NCBI GenBank assembly: GCA_947494675.1
Contig: CANLVP010000001.1
Location: forward strand, 1,743,777 to 1,807,776
Direction of reading: 5' to 3'
DNA length: 64,000 bases
From: an uncultured Paracoccaceae bacterium
GTDB taxonomy: Bacteria; Pseudomonadota; Alphaproteobacteria; Rhodobacterales; Rhodobacteraceae
In this document: piece by piece, positions 51,073-60,657 of the stretch
Numbering within the stretch: the stretch's first letter is position 1
How the letters are laid out: each line of letters opens with the position of its first letter
The notes under the pieces: model-generated
Seen by the model: only the letters and a program-made list of their open reading frames with translations
Told to the model about the DNA's origin: nothing
The model's database searches: none
Position numbers and translations under genes: made by a program

Positions 51073-51915
51073 CTAGGTCCGTTCGTGCCGCCGGGGGGCC
51101 GAGGGGTAGACGCCCATCAGCTTAAGGTGGTCGGTGAAATAATCGAGTTCTTCCAGCGCCAGGGCCACGTTGCGGTCGTCGGGGTGTCCTTCGATTTCGG
51201 CATAAAACTGTGTTGCGTTGAAGTTGCCGCCGACCATGTAGCTTTCAAGCTTGGTCATGTTCACGCCGTTGGTGGCAAACCCGCCCATCGCTTTATAAAG
51301 CGCCGCCGGAATGTTGCGGACGCGGAAGACGAAGCTGGTCATCATCCCGTGTTTGCCGCGCTTCTTGTAGTCAGGCTCGCGCGACATCACCAGAAAGCGG
51401 GTGGTGTTGCGGTCATGGTCTTCGATGTGGCGCGCGACGACATTGAGGCCGTAGATTTCAGCCGCCAATTCAGAAGCGAGCGCCCCCACGGTCAGGTCAT
51501 CGCCCTCGGCCACATCGCGTGCGGCTTTGGCATTGTCAGAGCTGGTCTGCCCGGTGATGCCGTGCTCCCGCAAAAAGCCCGCGCATTGCGGCAGGATCAC
51601 GACATGCCCTAGCGCGTGTTCGATCTGGGACAGCTGCGCGCCGGGTTTGGCCAGAAGGTTGATATGCACGCGCACAAACGCCTCGTCCACGATGTGCAGA
51701 CCGCTTTCAGGCAGCAAGGAATGCACGTCAGCGACGCGCCCATAAGTAGAGTTTTCGACGGCGATCATGCCCAGCTCTGCGTCGCCTTTACGCACCGCCT
51801 CAATCGCGGCGTTGAACGTGGGGCAGGGCAGCGGGTCATGCTGCGGCCGCGCCTCGACGCAGGCCTGATGACCATAGGCGCCAAGTTCCCCCTGAAAGGC
51901 TATTTTTGCGGACAT
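51073..51915 (-). CDS. pheA: Prephenate dehydratase
   Basis: A 280-residue enzyme that turns prephenate to phenylpyruvate for phenylalanine synthesis. It has the catalytic domain ('IAFQGELGAYGHQAC', 'GMIAVENSTYGRVADV', 'DHDRNTTRFLVM', where the T-R-F motif is catalytic) and a C-terminal ACT domain (about 195-275, 'VNMTKLESYMVGG') for feedback by phenylalanine. No chorismate-mutase domain is fused. ATG 51915 is the right start, though the frame runs on upstream. It is divergent from cytochrome c552. Confidence 0.96.
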   Translation of the reverse strand: MSAKIAFQGELGAYGHQACVEARPQHDPLPCPTFNAAIEAVRKGDAELGMIAVENSTYGRVADVHSLLPESGLHIVDEAFVRVHINLLAKPGAQLSQIEHALGHVVILPQCAGFLREHGITGQTSSDNAKAARDVAEGDDLTVGALASELAAEIYGLNVVARHIEDHDRNTTRFLVMSREPDYKKRGKHGMMTSFVFRVRNIPAALYKAMGGFATNGVNMTKLESYMVGGNFNATQFYAEIEGHPDDRNVALALEELDYFTDHLKLMGVYPSAPRRHERT

Positions 51916-52044
51916 GGCAGTGCCGCCTCCGTGTTCATTCAATTGCCCGTAAAAAGGGGCACTTCGTCGCGGCACTATAGCTTGCACTTTGACGGGGGAA
52001 ACGGGTAGATAGCGCCAACCGAGACGAACGGAATGGAACGCGAC

Positions 52045-52566
52045 ATGTTCGACACAATGACAATGACCAAAGCGATGGGCGGCCTTTGCGGGGCGCTGCT
52101 TGTCTTTTTGCTGGGCGGCTGGGCTGCCGAAATCATCTATCACGGTGGCGAAGGTGGCCATGGTGAAGAACATGCGCAGGGCTATCTGATCGAAGTTGCG
52201 GGCGATGACGCTGCTGAAGAAGTCGTCGAAGAGATCGATTTTTCTGTTGTGATGGCCTCTGCCTCCGCGGAAGAGGGCGAAAGCCTGTGGCGCAATTGCC
52301 AGTCTTGCCACGCGCTGGAAGCTGGCAAACATGGCACGGGGCCTGCGTTGCTGGGCGTCGTGAACCGCCCCGTCGCGTTCTATGATGACTTTAACTACTC
52401 TGGCTCTTTGGTTGCAGTGGCCGAGACCTGGACACCTGAAAACCTGAACGCTTTCCTTGAAAATCCAAAGGGTTACGCGCCGGGCACTGCGATGGGCTAT
52501 AACGGGATGCGCAAGATCGAAGACCGCGCGAACCTGATCGCCTATCTGGAAAGCCTGGGCGGCTAA
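52045..52566 (+). CDS. Membrane-anchored c-type cytochrome (c552 / cy type)
   Basis: A 173-residue cytochrome. Residues 8-32 are an uncleaved N-terminal helix that anchors it to the membrane, residues 35-68 are an acidic, His/Gly-rich linker, and the haem domain has C85-x2-C88-H89 ('CQSCH') with M150 ('GTAMGY') as the sixth ligand. It carries electrons from the bc1 complex to cytochrome oxidase. An ATG at 52033 is also open, but family proteins begin 'MFDTMTMTK'. It is followed by a strong terminator at 52591-52619. Confidence 0.93.
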   Translation: MFDTMTMTKAMGGLCGALLVFLLGGWAAEIIYHGGEGGHGEEHAQGYLIEVAGDDAAEEVVEEIDFSVVMASASAEEGESLWRNCQSCHALEAGKHGTGPALLGVVNRPVAFYDDFNYSGSLVAVAETWTPENLNAFLENPKGYAPGTAMGYNGMRKIEDRANLIAYLESLGG

Positions 52567-52590
52567 GCCACCGGGACAATTCGTATCAAA

Positions 52591-52619
52591 GGGCCGCCTG
52601 ATTTGGGTGGCCCTTTTTT
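52591..52619 (+). terminator. Intrinsic terminator after cytochrome c552
   Basis: GGGCCGCC (52591-52598) pairs with GGTGGCCC (52606-52613), one G-T wobble, then six T. This is the clearest rho-independent terminator in the window. Confidence 0.85.
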
Positions 52620-52757
52620 GTTGGTGTTGCAGGTTATTGCGCCACACCGTGCGGTTGGTTCACGGGTTGTTCACGCAATCTCAACTTGAATGTTTGCCAA
52701 ACCCGGCTTTAGCTACAAATGTGTTACAAAGCGCGTGACAACAATTCGGAGAACAAG

Positions 52758-54677
52758 ATGCCAAATCGCCCAAAGCCTGTGTCCAAAGCCAAAGTTGCCC
52801 GGCCATCCATGCCGACGAAACTGATCCTCACAGGTTCCGCCGTTCTGGTGGGCGCCGCGATTTGGGCGGGACAGGTTTTTGCCGAAAGCCATGAGACCGT
52901 CACGATCAGCCACGGGTATTCTAACTTCGGAGAGCTGAAGTACGGTCCAAATGAAGTGCTGGACTATGTGAATGTGGATGCGCCCAAGGGGGGCGAGATT
53001 GCACAATGGTCACAGGGCACATTTGACAGCTTCAACCAATATGCGCGCGATGGCGTGCCAGCAGCGCTCAATACGCTGCCATATGAAAGCGTTCTAACCG
53101 CGACCGCCGACGATGCTTATGGGTCATACTGCTACCTTTGCACCACCATGGAATATCCCGAAAGCCTGGATTGGGTGATCTTCAATCTGCGCGACGATGT
53201 GACCTTTTCCGATGGCACGGGCATGACGGCAGAGGATGTGGCGTTTTCGTTTAACCTGTTTCTGGAGCAGGGGATCACCGAATATCGCAATGTCGTGACG
53301 CAATATATCGCAGGCGTCGAAGTTCTGGATGACTACCGGATCAAGTTCGATTTTACCGCCGAAGCGCCGCGTCGGGATGTGATCGGCTTTGCGGGGGGCA
53401 CGGTCGTCTTTTCAAAAGCCTGGTTTGACGAAACCGGCACCCGTCTGGATGAATCGAGCGATGCGCCGTTCCTTGGGACCGGTCCGTATCTGCTGGATAG
53501 CTTTGATATCAACCGTCAGATCATCTACAAACGTGACCCGAATTGGTGGGGCGCAGATGTGCCGATCAATCAAGGGCGCAATAACTTTGACAGCATTCGG
53601 GTCGAGTATTTCGCCGATAGTTCGGCCGCGTTTGAGGGGTTCAAGTCGGGGGCCTATACCTTCCGCAGCGAGAACAGCTCAAAGCAGTGGGCGACTGGCT
53701 ATGATTTCCCGGCCGTTCAAAAGGAATGGGTCAAGGTTGAAGAATTGCCTAACGGCAACATCGGGACGGCCCAAGGCTTTGTGTTTAATCTCGATCGACC
53801 CCAGTGGCAGGACCCACGGGTGCGCGAAGCGGTTCGCCTGATGGTGAACTTTGAATGGATGAATGACAGCCTGTTCTACGGGCTTTATGCGCGGCCGACG
53901 TCGTTCTGGGACAACTCTGACCTTGCGGCGACAGGCGTGCCAACTGCCGAAGAAGTGGCGATCATGCAGCCTTTGGTGGATGAAGGGTTGTTGGATGCCA
54001 GCATTCTTACCGCAGAGGCGGTGATGCCGCCAGTCTCAGCTACGGTGAACCGTCCGTTGGATCGCGCCAATCTGCGCAAGGCCTCGGCCCTGCTGGATGA
54101 AGCGGGCTGGATTGTGGGTGATGACGGGTTGCGGCGCAAGGACGGCCAGACGCTGGACGCCGATTTCCTGCAATTCTCGCCGCAGTTTGACCGGATCATC
54201 AACCCCATCGTGGAGAACCTCAAGCGGTTGGGTGTGAACGCAAAGCTGGATCGTGTGGACACCTCGCAGTTTGTGGAACGCAGCCGGTCGGGTGACTATG
54301 ACCTGATCAACAGCTCCCCCGGTCAAGGGTTTGAGCCGGGATCGGGCCTGCGCCAATGGTTCGGGTCAGAAACTGCGGATGATAGTTCGCGCAACCTGAT
54401 GCGCCTGCGGTCGCCGGGGATTGATCGCCTGATTGACGTGGTGGTTGAAGCCAAAACGCTGGAAGAGTTGCGCACGGCGGTTCACGCATTGGACCGCGCC
54501 TTGCGCGCCCAGGGGTTCTGGATTCCGCAATGGTTCAAGGATGTGCATACGGTTGCCTATTACGACATGTATCGCTTCCCCGAAGAACTGCCGCCCTTCG
54601 CGCTCGGGACGCTTGATTTCTGGTGGTATGACGCCGAGGCCGCGGCGGCACTCGAAGCCGCAGGCGCGTTCCAGTAA
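52758..54677 (+). CDS. yejA: Peptide ABC transporter, solute-binding protein (YejA type)
   Basis: A 639-residue periplasmic binding protein. The N terminus is long and basic before a hydrophobic signal ('ILTGSAVLVGAAIWAGQVFA'). The body fits the large YejA group: 'SHGYSNFGELKYG', 'APKGGEIAQWSQGTFDSFN', 'FNLRDDVTFSDGTGMTAEDV' (in parts), 'KRDPNWWG', 'GFWIPQWFKDVH'. It delivers oligopeptides (microcin C type uptake in E. coli) to the YejBEF parts. ATG 52758 has a GGAGAA site; an earlier ATG (52719) is less likely. It is followed after 6 bases by yejB. Confidence 0.92.
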   Translation: MPNRPKPVSKAKVARPSMPTKLILTGSAVLVGAAIWAGQVFAESHETVTISHGYSNFGELKYGPNEVLDYVNVDAPKGGEIAQWSQGTFDSFNQYARDGVPAALNTLPYESVLTATADDAYGSYCYLCTTMEYPESLDWVIFNLRDDVTFSDGTGMTAEDVAFSFNLFLEQGITEYRNVVTQYIAGVEVLDDYRIKFDFTAEAPRRDVIGFAGGTVVFSKAWFDETGTRLDESSDAPFLGTGPYLLDSFDINRQIIYKRDPNWWGADVPINQGRNNFDSIRVEYFADSSAAFEGFKSGAYTFRSENSSKQWATGYDFPAVQKEWVKVEELPNGNIGTAQGFVFNLDRPQWQDPRVREAVRLMVNFEWMNDSLFYGLYARPTSFWDNSDLAATGVPTAEEVAIMQPLVDEGLLDASILTAEAVMPPVSATVNRPLDRANLRKASALLDEAGWIVGDDGLRRKDGQTLDADFLQFSPQFDRIINPIVENLKRLGVNAKLDRVDTSQFVERSRSGDYDLINSSPGQGFEPGSGLRQWFGSETADDSSRNLMRLRSPGIDRLIDVVVEAKTLEELRTAVHALDRALRAQGFWIPQWFKDVHTVAYYDMYRFPEELPPFALGTLDFWWYDAEAAAALEAAGAFQ

Positions 54678-54683
54678 ACGCAG

Positions 54684-55757
54684 ATGGGCGCCTATATCCT
54701 ACGCAGGCTATTGCTTGTGATCCCTACGCTGCTGGGGATCATGATCATCAACTTTGGCCTGATCCAGTTTGTCCCCGGTGGACCGATCGAGCAGATCATT
54801 GCCCAGATCGAAGGCGGAGGAGATGTGTTCGAAAGCATCTCTGGCGGGGGCAGTGAACTGACAGAAACTGGTGACAGTGATTACCTTGGTGCGCGGGGCT
54901 TGCCGCAGGATTTCATCGAAGAGCTGGAACGGGAATTTGGTTTCGACAAACCGCCGCTTGAACGCTTTCTCAACATGATGTGGAACTACATCCGGTTTGA
55001 TTTCGGAGAGAGCTATTTCAGGTCGGTCAGCGTGGTTGATCTGGTGCTGGAAAAGATGCCCGTGAGTATCACGCTGGGCCTGTGGTCCACGTTGATTGCC
55101 TATCTCGTCTCGATCCCATTGGGCATCAAGAAGGCCATTCGCGACGGGTCCAAGTTCGATACCTGGACCAGCGGCGCGATCATCATCGGCTACGCGATCC
55201 CCGGCTTTCTGTTTGCACTGCTGCTGATCGTGCTTTTTGCGGGTGGGTCCTACTGGCGCATCTTCCCACTGCGGGGACTGACGAGCGACAACTTTGATCA
55301 GCTCTCGGCAATTGGGAAAGTGCTGGACTACCTGTGGCACATCGCGCTGCCGGTGCTCGCCTCGACCATTTCGGCCTTTGCGACGCTCACGCTGCTGACC
55401 AAGAACAGCTTTCTTGACGAGATCAAAAAGCAATATGTGATCACCGCGAAAGCCAAGGGGCTGACCGAAAGCCGGGTGCTTTATGGTCATGTGTTCCGCA
55501 ACGCGATGTTGATTGTGATCTCGGGCTTTCCGGCACTCTTCATCGGCGTGTTCTTTGGCGGCTCGTTGATTATCGAGACGTTGTTCAGCCTTGATGGTTT
55601 GGGCCGCTTGGGGTTCGAGGCCGTGGTCGCGCGAGACTATCCAGTCGTCTTCGGCACGCTCTTTGCATTCTCGCTGCTGGGGCTGATTATTGGTATCATC
55701 ACCGACCTGACTTATGTGCTGATTGACCCACGCATCGACTTTGAGGGGCGTGGCTGA
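54684..55757 (+). CDS. yejB: Peptide ABC transporter, permease (YejB type)
   Basis: A 357-residue inner-membrane permease with six hydrophobic segments. '[24 protein letters not shown]' (read in parts) and the EAA-loop segment '[23 protein letters not shown]' are the marks of the DppB/OppB group, and the periplasmic insertion around 40-95 is usual for YejB. It pairs with YejE. The stop overlaps the yejE start (TGATG). Confidence 0.94.
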   Translation: MGAYILRRLLLVIPTLLGIMIINFGLIQFVPGGPIEQIIAQIEGGGDVFESISGGGSELTETGDSDYLGARGLPQDFIEELEREFGFDKPPLERFLNMMWNYIRFDFGESYFRSVSVVDLVLEKMPVSITLGLWSTLIAYLVSIPLGIKKAIRDGSKFDTWTSGAIIIGYAIPGFLFALLLIVLFAGGSYWRIFPLRGLTSDNFDQLSAIGKVLDYLWHIALPVLASTISAFATLTLLTKNSFLDEIKKQYVITAKAKGLTESRVLYGHVFRNAMLIVISGFPALFIGVFFGGSLIIETLFSLDGLGRLGFEAVVARDYPVVFGTLFAFSLLGLIIGIITDLTYVLIDPRIDFEGRG

Positions 55758-56905
55758 TGGCGGATACTTTTGCCCCGATGGAGCCGGTGAAAAAGCCGTG
55801 GCTCTCGCCCCTGAACCAGCGCCGCTTGCGGAATTTCAACCGGAATCGGCGGGCCGTCTGGTCGCTTTGGATTTTTCTGGTTCTTTTTGTGCTGTCGCTT
55901 TTTGCGGAGTTCATCGCAAACGACAAACCGATCCTGGTCAGCTATCGCGGTGAGCTGCGGATGCCGATTTTCCAGTTCTACTCGGAACAAGACTTTGGCG
56001 GCGATTTCCCGACAGAGGCGGGATACAAGGACGTCGAAGTCAAATGTCTGATCGCGACAGGCGGCATGGTTGAATGTTTCGACACGCCAGAGACCCTGCT
56101 GCAATCGGTCGAGCTCGGCCGCATGGACGATCAGCTTGGCGATGCAAAAGGTTGGACGATCTGGCCGCTCATTCCCTATAGCTTTGACACTATCGTTGAT
56201 GTGCCGGGCGTCGCCCCGGCACCACCATCGGCCACGAACTGGCTGGGCACCGATGACACCAAACGCGACGTGGTCGCACGGATCATCTATGGTTTCCGGC
56301 TGTCGATCTTCTACGCCATTATGGTGACGGCGGGGGCCTCTGTCGTGGGGGTGATCGCAGGCGCTGTGCAAGGGTATTTCGGCGGCTGGACCGACCTGAT
56401 TTTTCAACGGATCATTGAGATTTGGTCTTCGACCCCGTCGATTTACGTCATCATCATCATGACCGCGATATTGGGGCGCAGTTTCTGGCTCCTTGTGTTC
56501 CTCTCCATTCTATTCGGTTGGCCCGCGCTTGTCGGCGTGGTCAGGGCCGAGTTCCTGCGCGCGCGTAATTTTGAATATGTCCGCGCGGCCAAGGCGCTTG
56601 GCGTGGGCGACCGCACGATCATGTTCCGCCACATGCTCCCCAACGCCATGGTGGCCACCGTCACCATGCTGCCGTTCCTGTTCACGGGCGCGATTGGCGG
56701 GCTGGCGGGCTTGGATTTCCTTGGTTTTGGGTTGCCATCATCGGCCCCATCACTGGGCGAACTGACGCTACAAGCCAAACAGAACCTGCAAGCGCCCTGG
56801 CTTGGGTTCACGGCCTTCTTTACCTTTGCCATCATGCTGTCGCTGCTGGTCTTCATCTTTGAAGGCGTGCGCGACGCATTCGACCCCCGAAAGACCTTTG
56901 CATGA
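55757..56905 (+). CDS. yejE: Peptide ABC transporter, permease (YejE type)
   Basis: A 382-residue permease: cytoplasmic basic start, first helix at about 37-60, a large periplasmic loop, 'LGTDDTKRDVVARIIYGFR' (the OppC-type lead), then five helices with the EAA loop 'AKALGVGDRTIMFRHMLPNAM'. It forms the membrane channel with YejB. Its stop overlaps the ATP-binding protein gene by ATGA. Confidence 0.94.
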   Translation: MADTFAPMEPVKKPWLSPLNQRRLRNFNRNRRAVWSLWIFLVLFVLSLFAEFIANDKPILVSYRGELRMPIFQFYSEQDFGGDFPTEAGYKDVEVKCLIATGGMVECFDTPETLLQSVELGRMDDQLGDAKGWTIWPLIPYSFDTIVDVPGVAPAPPSATNWLGTDDTKRDVVARIIYGFRLSIFYAIMVTAGASVVGVIAGAVQGYFGGWTDLIFQRIIEIWSSTPSIYVIIIMTAILGRSFWLLVFLSILFGWPALVGVVRAEFLRARNFEYVRAAKALGVGDRTIMFRHMLPNAMVATVTMLPFLFTGAIGGLAGLDFLGFGLPSSAPSLGELTLQAKQNLQAPWLGFTAFFTFAIMLSLLVFIFEGVRDAFDPRKTFA

Positions 56906-58497
56906 GTATCGTTCTGGACGTCAAAGGCCTGAATGTCGGGTTTCGGCAGGATGGGCAGATCAGCCCCGCGGTGCGCAATGTCTCGTTCCAGATCGAAAAG
57001 GGCGAGACGGTCGCGCTGGTCGGTGAAAGCGGGTCGGGCAAGTCGGTGACGGCGCTGTCCACCGTGCAACTTTTGGGCGATAGCGCAGAGGTCTCGGGGT
57101 CGATCACTTATGAAGGCCAAGAGATGGTCGGCGCGTCCGAGCAGGCCTTGCGCGAGGTGCGCGGCAATGACATCAGCTTTATCTTTCAAGAGCCGATGAC
57201 ATCGCTCAACCCGTTGCACACGATTGAACGGCAGCTGTCGGAATCGATTGAACTGCATCAGGGGCTGCGGGGGGCGAAGGTCACCAACAAGATCATCCAA
57301 CTGCTGAACCAGGTGGGCATTCGTGACGCCGAGAGCCGTCTGACAGCCTATCCGCATCAGCTGTCAGGTGGGCAACGTCAGCGCGTGATGATCGCCATGG
57401 CGCTGGCCAATGGGCCGGACCTGTTGATCGCGGATGAGCCGACGACGGCGCTGGACGTGACCATTCAGGCGCAGATTTTGGACCTGCTGGAAGAGCTAAA
57501 GCGCAAGCAAGGTCTGTCGATGCTGTTCATCACCCATGACCTGACGATCGTGCGCAAGATCGCAGATCGTGTCTGCGTGATGAAGGATGGCGAGATCGTG
57601 GAAACCGGCCCGACGGGGCAGATTTTTGATGCCCCGCAGCATCCCTATACTCAGATGCTGCTGGCCGCAGAAAGTGCCGGCGTCCCGGACCCTGTGCCCG
57701 CCGAGGCACCGCAGGTGGCAGAGACCGATCAGCTTAAGATCTGGTTCCCGATCCAGCGCGGGTTGCTGAAACGCACAGCTGGTTACGTGAAGGCGGTCAA
57801 TTCGGCCACATTGACCGTCCGGGCAGGGGAAACCGTGGGCATCGTGGGCGAAAGCGGATCGGGCAAGACCACGCTGGCGCTGGCGATCATGCGGTTGATC
57901 CAATCGGAGGGGCGGATCAGCTTTCAGGGCGCAGATATCCAACACCTCAATCAGCGGCAGATGCGGCCACTGCGGTCCGAGATGCAGATCGTGTTTCAGG
58001 ACCCTTACGGCAGTCTCAGCCCGCGCATGACCGTGGAGCAGATCATCGCAGAGGGTCTGACGATCCACGCGGTTGAACCAGGCCGAGACCGCCGCGAGAT
58101 GGTCGCAGAGATCATGACCGAGGTGGGGCTAGAGCCGCAGATGATGCACCGCTACCCGCATGAGTTTTCGGGCGGCCAACGCCAGCGGATCGCAATTGCG
58201 CGGGCGATGATCTTGCGGCCCAAGCTGGTGGTGTTGGATGAACCGACCTCTGCCCTCGATATGACCGTGCAGGTGCAAATCGTGGAGCTGTTGCGCGATT
58301 TGCAAAAGAAATTCGGGCTGGCCTATCTGTTCATCAGCCACGACCTGAAGGTCGTGCGCGCGCTGTCACACAAGGTGATGGTGATGAAGCAAGGCGATGT
58401 GGTTGAGGCCGGTGATGCGGCGGACATATTTGATGCGCCGCAGACCGACTATACCCGGACGCTGATGGCTGCGGCCTTTGAAGGGCGCGCGCTTTAG
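56902..58497 (+). CDS. yejF: Peptide ABC transporter, double ATP-binding protein (YejF type)
   Basis: A 531-residue protein with two complete ATP-binding cassettes, as usual for YejF. Cassette 1: Walker A 'GESGSGKS' near residue 44, signature 'LSGGQRQRV', Walker B 'LLIADEPT'. Cassette 2: 'GESGSGKTT' near residue 315, 'FSGGQRQRI', 'LVVLDEPT'. Each ends in the short OppD/F-type tail ('PQHPYTQML', 'PQTDYTRTL'). It drives peptide import by YejABE. It is the last gene of the operon and converges on the carboxypeptidase gene. Confidence 0.95.
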   Translation: MSIVLDVKGLNVGFRQDGQISPAVRNVSFQIEKGETVALVGESGSGKSVTALSTVQLLGDSAEVSGSITYEGQEMVGASEQALREVRGNDISFIFQEPMTSLNPLHTIERQLSESIELHQGLRGAKVTNKIIQLLNQVGIRDAESRLTAYPHQLSGGQRQRVMIAMALANGPDLLIADEPTTALDVTIQAQILDLLEELKRKQGLSMLFITHDLTIVRKIADRVCVMKDGEIVETGPTGQIFDAPQHPYTQMLLAAESAGVPDPVPAEAPQVAETDQLKIWFPIQRGLLKRTAGYVKAVNSATLTVRAGETVGIVGESGSGKTTLALAIMRLIQSEGRISFQGADIQHLNQRQMRPLRSEMQIVFQDPYGSLSPRMTVEQIIAEGLTIHAVEPGRDRREMVAEIMTEVGLEPQMMHRYPHEFSGGQRQRIAIARAMILRPKLVVLDEPTSALDMTVQVQIVELLRDLQKKFGLAYLFISHDLKVVRALSHKVMVMKQGDVVEAGDAADIFDAPQTDYTRTLMAAAFEGRAL

Positions 58498-58501
58498 CCG
58501 G

Positions 58502-59950
58502 TTATTCCGACCCCAGCATGAAACATGTGGTGCCGCGTGCCTGAAGCCTGCGGCAGGCCAGATCGGCGCCGTCACGGGTCAGCCCCATGAAGTTCGCGTC
58601 AAACCCGCCAGAGCGTTGCACGACGCGGCGTAAGGCCCCATCCAGCGATGACATCTCATTCAGGGCGACCTTTAGCAGAACGCGCTCGGCCTCATACCGC
58701 GACCCATAGCGCCCGATGTTCACACCCCAATGGCGTCCGCCAGAGGTGGAAATGCGGGTGACGATCTCGGCCTGTGGGGCAGGGGCGGGCAAGGTGGCGG
58801 CGGCGCGCGTGACCTCTTCGATTGGGCGGGCCTGCGGGGCGACGACGGCAGATGTCTGCACGGCCTCTTCCAGCACAGAGGCGATGGCGTCGGCGTCAAT
58901 CGCCTCGGCCACAGCGGAATCGATCAGGTCGTTGACGGTTGCGGCCAGCAAGGGGTCGGCCTCGCGCACAGGTCGGCTGACCGGGCGCAGGCTGGTGCGG
59001 ACCATGCCGGTCACGCGGATGGTTTTGCCAGCGCCGCCGTTGGTGGCGGGCGTGCTGTTGCCTGCCACAAGTTCCTGCGCGGGGGCCGGTGCCGCGGGCA
59101 CGTCGGGGCGGCGGATCGTGGCGGAATTGGGGGCACGGGCAAAGCCGAGGTCCATCAATTCGGTGATCTTGGCGTTGCGTGAGGCAGTGGAGTTGCCGCC
59201 AAAGACGGTGGCAATGATGCGCTGTTGGCCACGTTGGGCCGAGGCCACAAGATTAAAGCCTGCGGCACGGGTATAGCCCGTTTTGATGCCATCGCCGCCT
59301 TTGTAAGAATTCAGCCAACGGGAGTTGGTGTGCGACACCCGCTTGATCCCGGCGTCCGCCGTCCGGCGCGAGAAGAGGTTATAATACTGCGGGAAGTCAT
59401 AGATCACGTGGCGGCCAAGGACCGACATGTCGCGTGCGGTCGACAGGTGACCGCTTTGGGTCAGCCCGTGGGCGTTGTGGAACGTGGTGTTGGTCATGCC
59501 CATGGCGCGGGCCGTGCGGTTCATGCGGGTGGCAAAGGCGCTTTCGGAACCAGAGATCGCGATGCCGATGGCGGTGGCCGCATCATTGGCGGATTTCACC
59601 GCAGCGGCGCGCAACAGATAACGCAGCTTGATCTTTTGACCCGTGCGCAGGCCCAGTTTGGACGGCGGCTCAGAGGCGGCAAGCGATGTGATGGTGACTT
59701 CGGTATCAAGACCGATCTCACCACGCTGGATCGCCTGAAACGCGATGTAGAGCGTCATCATCTTGGTCAGCGATGCCGGATGCAACCGTGTGTCGGCATT
59801 GCGCGAGTGCAGCACCTCACCGGTGCGGGCGTCCATCACCATGGCAGCATAGGGTGCCGCCATAGATCGCAGTGGGGACACTGCAAACGCAATTACGAAA
59901 ACGGTTAGAAATAGCCCACGGAGGGCTTGGAATCCCGGACGACTTGCCAC
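58502..59950 (-). CDS. D-alanyl-D-alanine carboxypeptidase with SPOR domain
   Basis: A 482-residue exported penicillin-binding protein. Signal peptide 1-31; S11 peptidase with S60-L-T-K63, S120-A-N122 and K223-T-G ('GGDGIKTGYT'). A Pro/Ala-rich linker (about 285-400) leads to a C-terminal SPOR domain (about 405-482, 'RHWGVNIGRYGSRYEAERVL', read in parts) that binds denuded glycan at the division septum. It removes the last D-Ala from peptidoglycan stems. The start is GTG 59950. It is divergent from clpS with a 341-base gap. Confidence 0.93.
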   Translation of the reverse strand: MASRPGFQALRGLFLTVFVIAFAVSPLRSMAAPYAAMVMDARTGEVLHSRNADTRLHPASLTKMMTLYIAFQAIQRGEIGLDTEVTITSLAASEPPSKLGLRTGQKIKLRYLLRAAAVKSANDAATAIGIAISGSESAFATRMNRTARAMGMTNTTFHNAHGLTQSGHLSTARDMSVLGRHVIYDFPQYYNLFSRRTADAGIKRVSHTNSRWLNSYKGGDGIKTGYTRAAGFNLVASAQRGQQRIIATVFGGNSTASRNAKITELMDLGFARAPNSATIRRPDVPAAPAPAQELVAGNSTPATNGGAGKTIRVTGMVRTSLRPVSRPVREADPLLAATVNDLIDSAVAEAIDADAIASVLEEAVQTSAVVAPQARPIEEVTRAAATLPAPAPQAEIVTRISTSGGRHWGVNIGRYGSRYEAERVLLKVALNEMSSLDGALRRVVQRSGGFDANFMGLTRDGADLACRRLQARGTTCFMLGSE

Positions 59951-60291
59951 GTCGTTTGCCTCTTACACTGCCTCGACGGCCCCGAATTTTTTCGGTGGCC
60001 TTTATTGATTGGCCTCACGCTAGCACAGCGATGGTCGCCGAGAAAACACCTTATTTTCAAAGCTCTGGGGTGTGGTGTTCCTGCACATCCACTTGATCTA
60101 GCGGCGGGGTGGGCAAAAAACGCAAGATGCGGGGCAAAGCGGCGGAGATTTCCGCCCTTTGCAGGCATCACATTTTTCCGCTCATGGAAATTAACGCTAA
60201 ACCTCCCCGGTCAAGACAGGGGGTTTTCACAGGGCCTCACTGCTCTATATAAGCATTTCAATCGGAAATCGGATCGGGACGCGACACGCGC
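59951..60291. other. Divergent gap between carboxypeptidase and clpS, with a strong hairpin
   Basis: No gene is seen in these 341 bases. A 12-bp stem with one bulged C and a 4-base loop lies at 60134-60162 (GCAAAG-GGCGGA / TCCGCC-CTTTGC). On the minus strand a T6 run follows some 12 bases after it. The clpS side has 'CTATATAAG' at about 60245-60253 that could be a -10 region, but no firm -35 box. Confidence 0.45.
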
Positions 60292-60633
60292 ATGGCGGCG
60301 GACTTTCACATGATGGCGGGCGGCAAGGATGATGACGACGGTGACGTCGGTGTCGTGCTTGAGACCAAGACCAAGACGAAACGACCGCCTTTGTATAAGG
60401 TGATGATCCTGAACGACGATTTCACGCCGATGGAATTTGTGGTCATGGTGCTGGAACGGTTTTTCGGCATGACCCATGCGCAGGCGTTTGACCTGATGTT
60501 GACTGTTCACAAAAAGGGCGTTGCTGTTGTCGGCGTCTATAGCCACGAGATCGCGGAGACAAAGGTGGCGCAGGTCATGGACTTTGCCCAGCGTCATCAA
60601 CACCCCCTGCAATGCACGATGGAGAAGGAATAG
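60292..60633 (+). CDS. clpS: ATP-dependent Clp protease adaptor ClpS
   Basis: A 113-residue adaptor that binds N-degron substrates and hands them to ClpAP. The first 28 residues are a flexible, acidic lead; the core has '[21 protein letters not shown]' (read in parts; N and D here bind the substrate amino group) and '[11 protein letters not shown]'. ATG 60292 is used here, but ATG 60310 or 60313 are also possible. A hairpin covers its stop codon. No clpA was seen next to it; the next gene is an RsmC-like methyltransferase. Confidence 0.95.
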   Translation: MAADFHMMAGGKDDDDGDVGVVLETKTKTKRPPLYKVMILNDDFTPMEFVVMVLERFFGMTHAQAFDLMLTVHKKGVAVVGVYSHEIAETKVAQVMDFAQRHQHPLQCTMEKE

Positions 60634-60650
60634 CGCCCTTCGCGCTATTC
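60628..60650 (+). promoter_or_regulatory. Hairpin across the clpS stop codon
   Basis: GAATAGCGC (60628-60636) and GCGCTATTC (60642-60650) form a perfect 9-bp stem with a 5-base loop. The left arm holds the clpS stop TAG, and the right arm ends 7 bases before the next start. It may limit read-through or translation of the next gene. Confidence 0.5.
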
Positions 60651-60657
60651 GCCCCGC

